From: Methanospirillum hungatei
Lineage (GTDB): Archaea > Halobacteriota > Methanomicrobia > Methanomicrobiales > Methanospirillaceae
Assembly: GCA_003251955.1 (NCBI GenBank)
Contig: QKDV01000271.1
Span: 1 to 6,455 of the forward strand
Direction of reading: 5' to 3'
Length of the DNA: 6,455 nt
In this document: piece by piece, positions 5,200-6,455 of the stretch
Layout: each line of letters begins with the position of its first letter
Position numbering within the stretch: position 1 is the first letter of the stretch
Made by a program: the position numbers and the translations under genes
The notes under the pieces: model-generated
Told to the model about the DNA's origin: nothing
Databases searched by the model: none
What the model saw: only the letters and a program-made list of their open reading frames with translations

Positions 5200-6365
5200 A
5201 ACTTCTTGAGGGAAAGACCATCCTGCTCGCAGTTACCGGAAGCATTGCTGCAGTAGAGACAATAAAACTGTCTCATGCTCTCAGGCGCCATGGGGCAACA
5301 GTCCAGGCAGTGATGAGTGATGCTGCAACAAAGATAGTACATCCTGATGCACTCACTTATGCCTGCAACCGGGAGGCTATCACCCGGATCAGCGGTATGG
5401 TCGAGCATGTACAGTACTGCGGTGATGACCGACAAGCAGACCTGCTGCTTATTGCTCCCTGTACGGCAAACACAATATCAAAGATAGCCTGCGGGATCGA
5501 TGACACACCGGTCACCACCTGTGCAACAACAGCACTTGGAAGCTCGATGCCGATCATAATCGTCCCTGCAATGCACCAGGCTATGTTTCGCCACATTGCT
5601 GTGATGGAGAACCTTGACCGTCTTAAATCATGGGGGATTCAGATCGTCGGCCCAAGAATTGAAGAGGGAAAAGCTAAGATAGCGCAAGTTGATGAAATAA
5701 TTCTCGCTTGCGAACGTGAACTCTGTGGTCAACCACTCAAAGGAAGGCACGTCCTTATCACAAGTGGTAGATGTGAAGAGCCGGTTGATGATGTCAGAAT
5801 ACTGACAACCCGGTCATCGGGAAGAATGGGGCAGGAGCTTGCAAAGGCTGCATACCGCTTGGGGGCAGAAGTGACGATTATCCATCGGAATCATCTTCCT
5901 GGATTCACAAATATAAAAACGGATTCTGCTGAATCAATGTTGAAAGCGGTTACTCAGGAACTGGACTCACATCCGGTTGATATATACATTAGTGCTGCAG
6001 CAATCTCTGACTATTCTCCGGTACGATATGAAGGAAAGATCCCATCCGGACAAAAACTAGCACTTGAACTGATACCCCTTCCCAAGATACTTGATCTCGC
6101 TGTCAGGAAATCCAGCCTTACTGTCGCATTCAAACTCGGTGAAAAGAGCAGGGATGAAGCATCGGCACTTCTAGAGCGGGGTGTTGCTCTCGTTGCTGCA
6201 AACAGTCCTGACACCATGGGCTCTGCAGATGGAACATACGAACTGATAGACAAATCAGAATCCGTAACATTGTCTGGATCAAAAGAAGAGATTGCACACA
6301 CGATTTTTGAGCAGATCATCTCCCGTCATCTTCAATTACTTCCTTCCATCTCTTCTGAAAATTAA
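5196..6365 (+). CDS. coaBC: Bifunctional phosphopantothenoylcysteine decarboxylase / phosphopantothenate-cysteine ligase CoaBC (Dfp)
   Basis: A 389-residue fused enzyme of coenzyme A synthesis. The CoaB half joins 4'-phosphopantothenate to cysteine using a nucleotide triphosphate, and the FMN-dependent CoaC half decarboxylates the product to 4'-phosphopantetheine. CoaC (about 1-180) shows the FMN-site TGSIAAVET (14-22), active-site His71 in VEHVQYC, APCTANTISKIACG (87-100) and PAMHQAMF (124-131). CoaB (about 181-389) shows KGRHVLITSGRCEEPVDDVR, TRSSGRMG (205-212), ISAAAISDYSP (265-275) with Lys281 in EGKIPSG, FKLGEKSR and VAANSP. Two positions differ from the bacterial enzyme: bacterial PxMN is PAMH, and the CoaC clamp Cys region reads EEGKAKIAQ (156-164) with no Cys. 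Both may be normal for archaea. ATG 5196 overlaps the taw2 stop (ATGA). A pantoate kinase gene follows after 3 bases, fitting a CoA operon. Confidence 0.95.
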   Translation: MKLLEGKTILLAVTGSIAAVETIKLSHALRRHGATVQAVMSDAATKIVHPDALTYACNREAITRISGMVEHVQYCGDDRQADLLLIAPCTANTISKIACGIDDTPVTTCATTALGSSMPIIIVPAMHQAMFRHIAVMENLDRLKSWGIQIVGPRIEEGKAKIAQVDEIILACERELCGQPLKGRHVLITSGRCEEPVDDVRILTTRSSGRMGQELAKAAYRLGAEVTIIHRNHLPGFTNIKTDSAESMLKAVTQELDSHPVDIYISAAAISDYSPVRYEGKIPSGQKLALELIPLPKILDLAVRKSSLTVAFKLGEKSRDEASALLERGVALVAANSPDTMGSADGTYELIDKSESVTLSGSKEEIAHTIFEQIISRHLQLLPSISSEN

Positions 6366-6368
6366 ATC

Positions 6369-6455
6369 ATGATCCCTTCACAAGTTACTGCCTTCTGTCC
6401 GGGCCATATATCAGGATATTTCAGGCCGGTTATCACCGGTGATCCAGTTACATCA
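6369..6455 (+). CDS. Archaeal pantoate kinase (GHMP family), 3' end cut off by window
   Basis: Only the first 29 codons are present, starting ATG 6369 three bases after the coaBC stop and open to the right edge. The N-terminal motif AFCPGHISGYFRPV (residues 8-21) fits the opening of archaeal pantoate kinase (A-F-x-PGH-I-[ST]-G-F-F), a GHMP kinase that phosphorylates pantoate to 4-phosphopantoate. In most archaea this enzyme, with phosphopantothenate synthetase, replaces the bacterial pantothenate synthetase and pantothenate kinase route. The glycine-rich ATP loop expected a little further on is not in the window, so the call rests on this motif and on the position after coaBC. No clear ribosome binding site is seen; translation by coupling to coaBC is plausible. 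Confidence 0.75.
   Translation, partial: MIPSQVTAFCPGHISGYFRPVITGDPVTS

Noticed and set aside
5037..5435. A 132-codon minus-strand frame across the taw2-coaBC junction
   Set aside because: Both strands cannot easily be constrained here; the plus-strand proteins are clearly conserved families and the minus-strand product has no recognisable domain.

Overview
The window reads as chromosomal DNA from a methanogenic archaeon, most likely of the order Methanomicrobiales (inference from gene content and protein style; I cannot fix genus or species). The evidence is a single archaeal-type MCM helicase, a methanopterin-type dihydroneopterin aldolase (MptD), an archaeal NMD3, a Taw2-like wyosine enzyme, fused CoaBC, and the start of an archaeal pantoate kinase. 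Ribosome binding sites of the GGTGA/GGAG type and a TATA-like box TTTAAATA agree with this. Every real gene is on the + strand, coding density is very high, and I see no mobile element, CRISPR array, tRNA or rRNA.

Layout: (1) The 3' three quarters of mcm run from the left edge to 1600. (2) A 159-base intergenic region (1601-1759) holds a hairpin, two TATA-like boxes and a 17-codon mini-ORF whose stop overlaps the next start. (3) mptD (1760-2113) overlaps by 29 bases a TatD-like metal-dependent hydrolase (2085-2912). (4) A 45-base gap with an imperfect inverted repeat precedes a small DUF424 protein (2994-3281, possibly from 2958). (5) nmd3 (3296-4333), taw2 (4333-5199), coaBC (5196-6365) and a truncated pantoate kinase gene (6369 to the right edge) are nearly continuous, joined by TAATG, ATGA and 3-base junctions, and look like one transcription unit.

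How the genes fit together: mptD serves biosynthesis of tetrahydromethanopterin, the C1 carrier of methanogenesis. The co-translated hydrolase beside it has no assigned role and is a reasonable candidate for a pterin-related step. DUF424, NMD3 and Taw2 form a translation-flavoured block (60S-type subunit factor and tRNA-Phe position 37 modification). CoaBC and pantoate kinase are two steps of archaeal coenzyme A synthesis. Nothing here is plainly a new system. The best leads are the mptD/hydrolase pair with an unusual Lys in place of the usual TatD Glu region, the mini-ORF before mptD, and the DUF424-nmd3 linkage.
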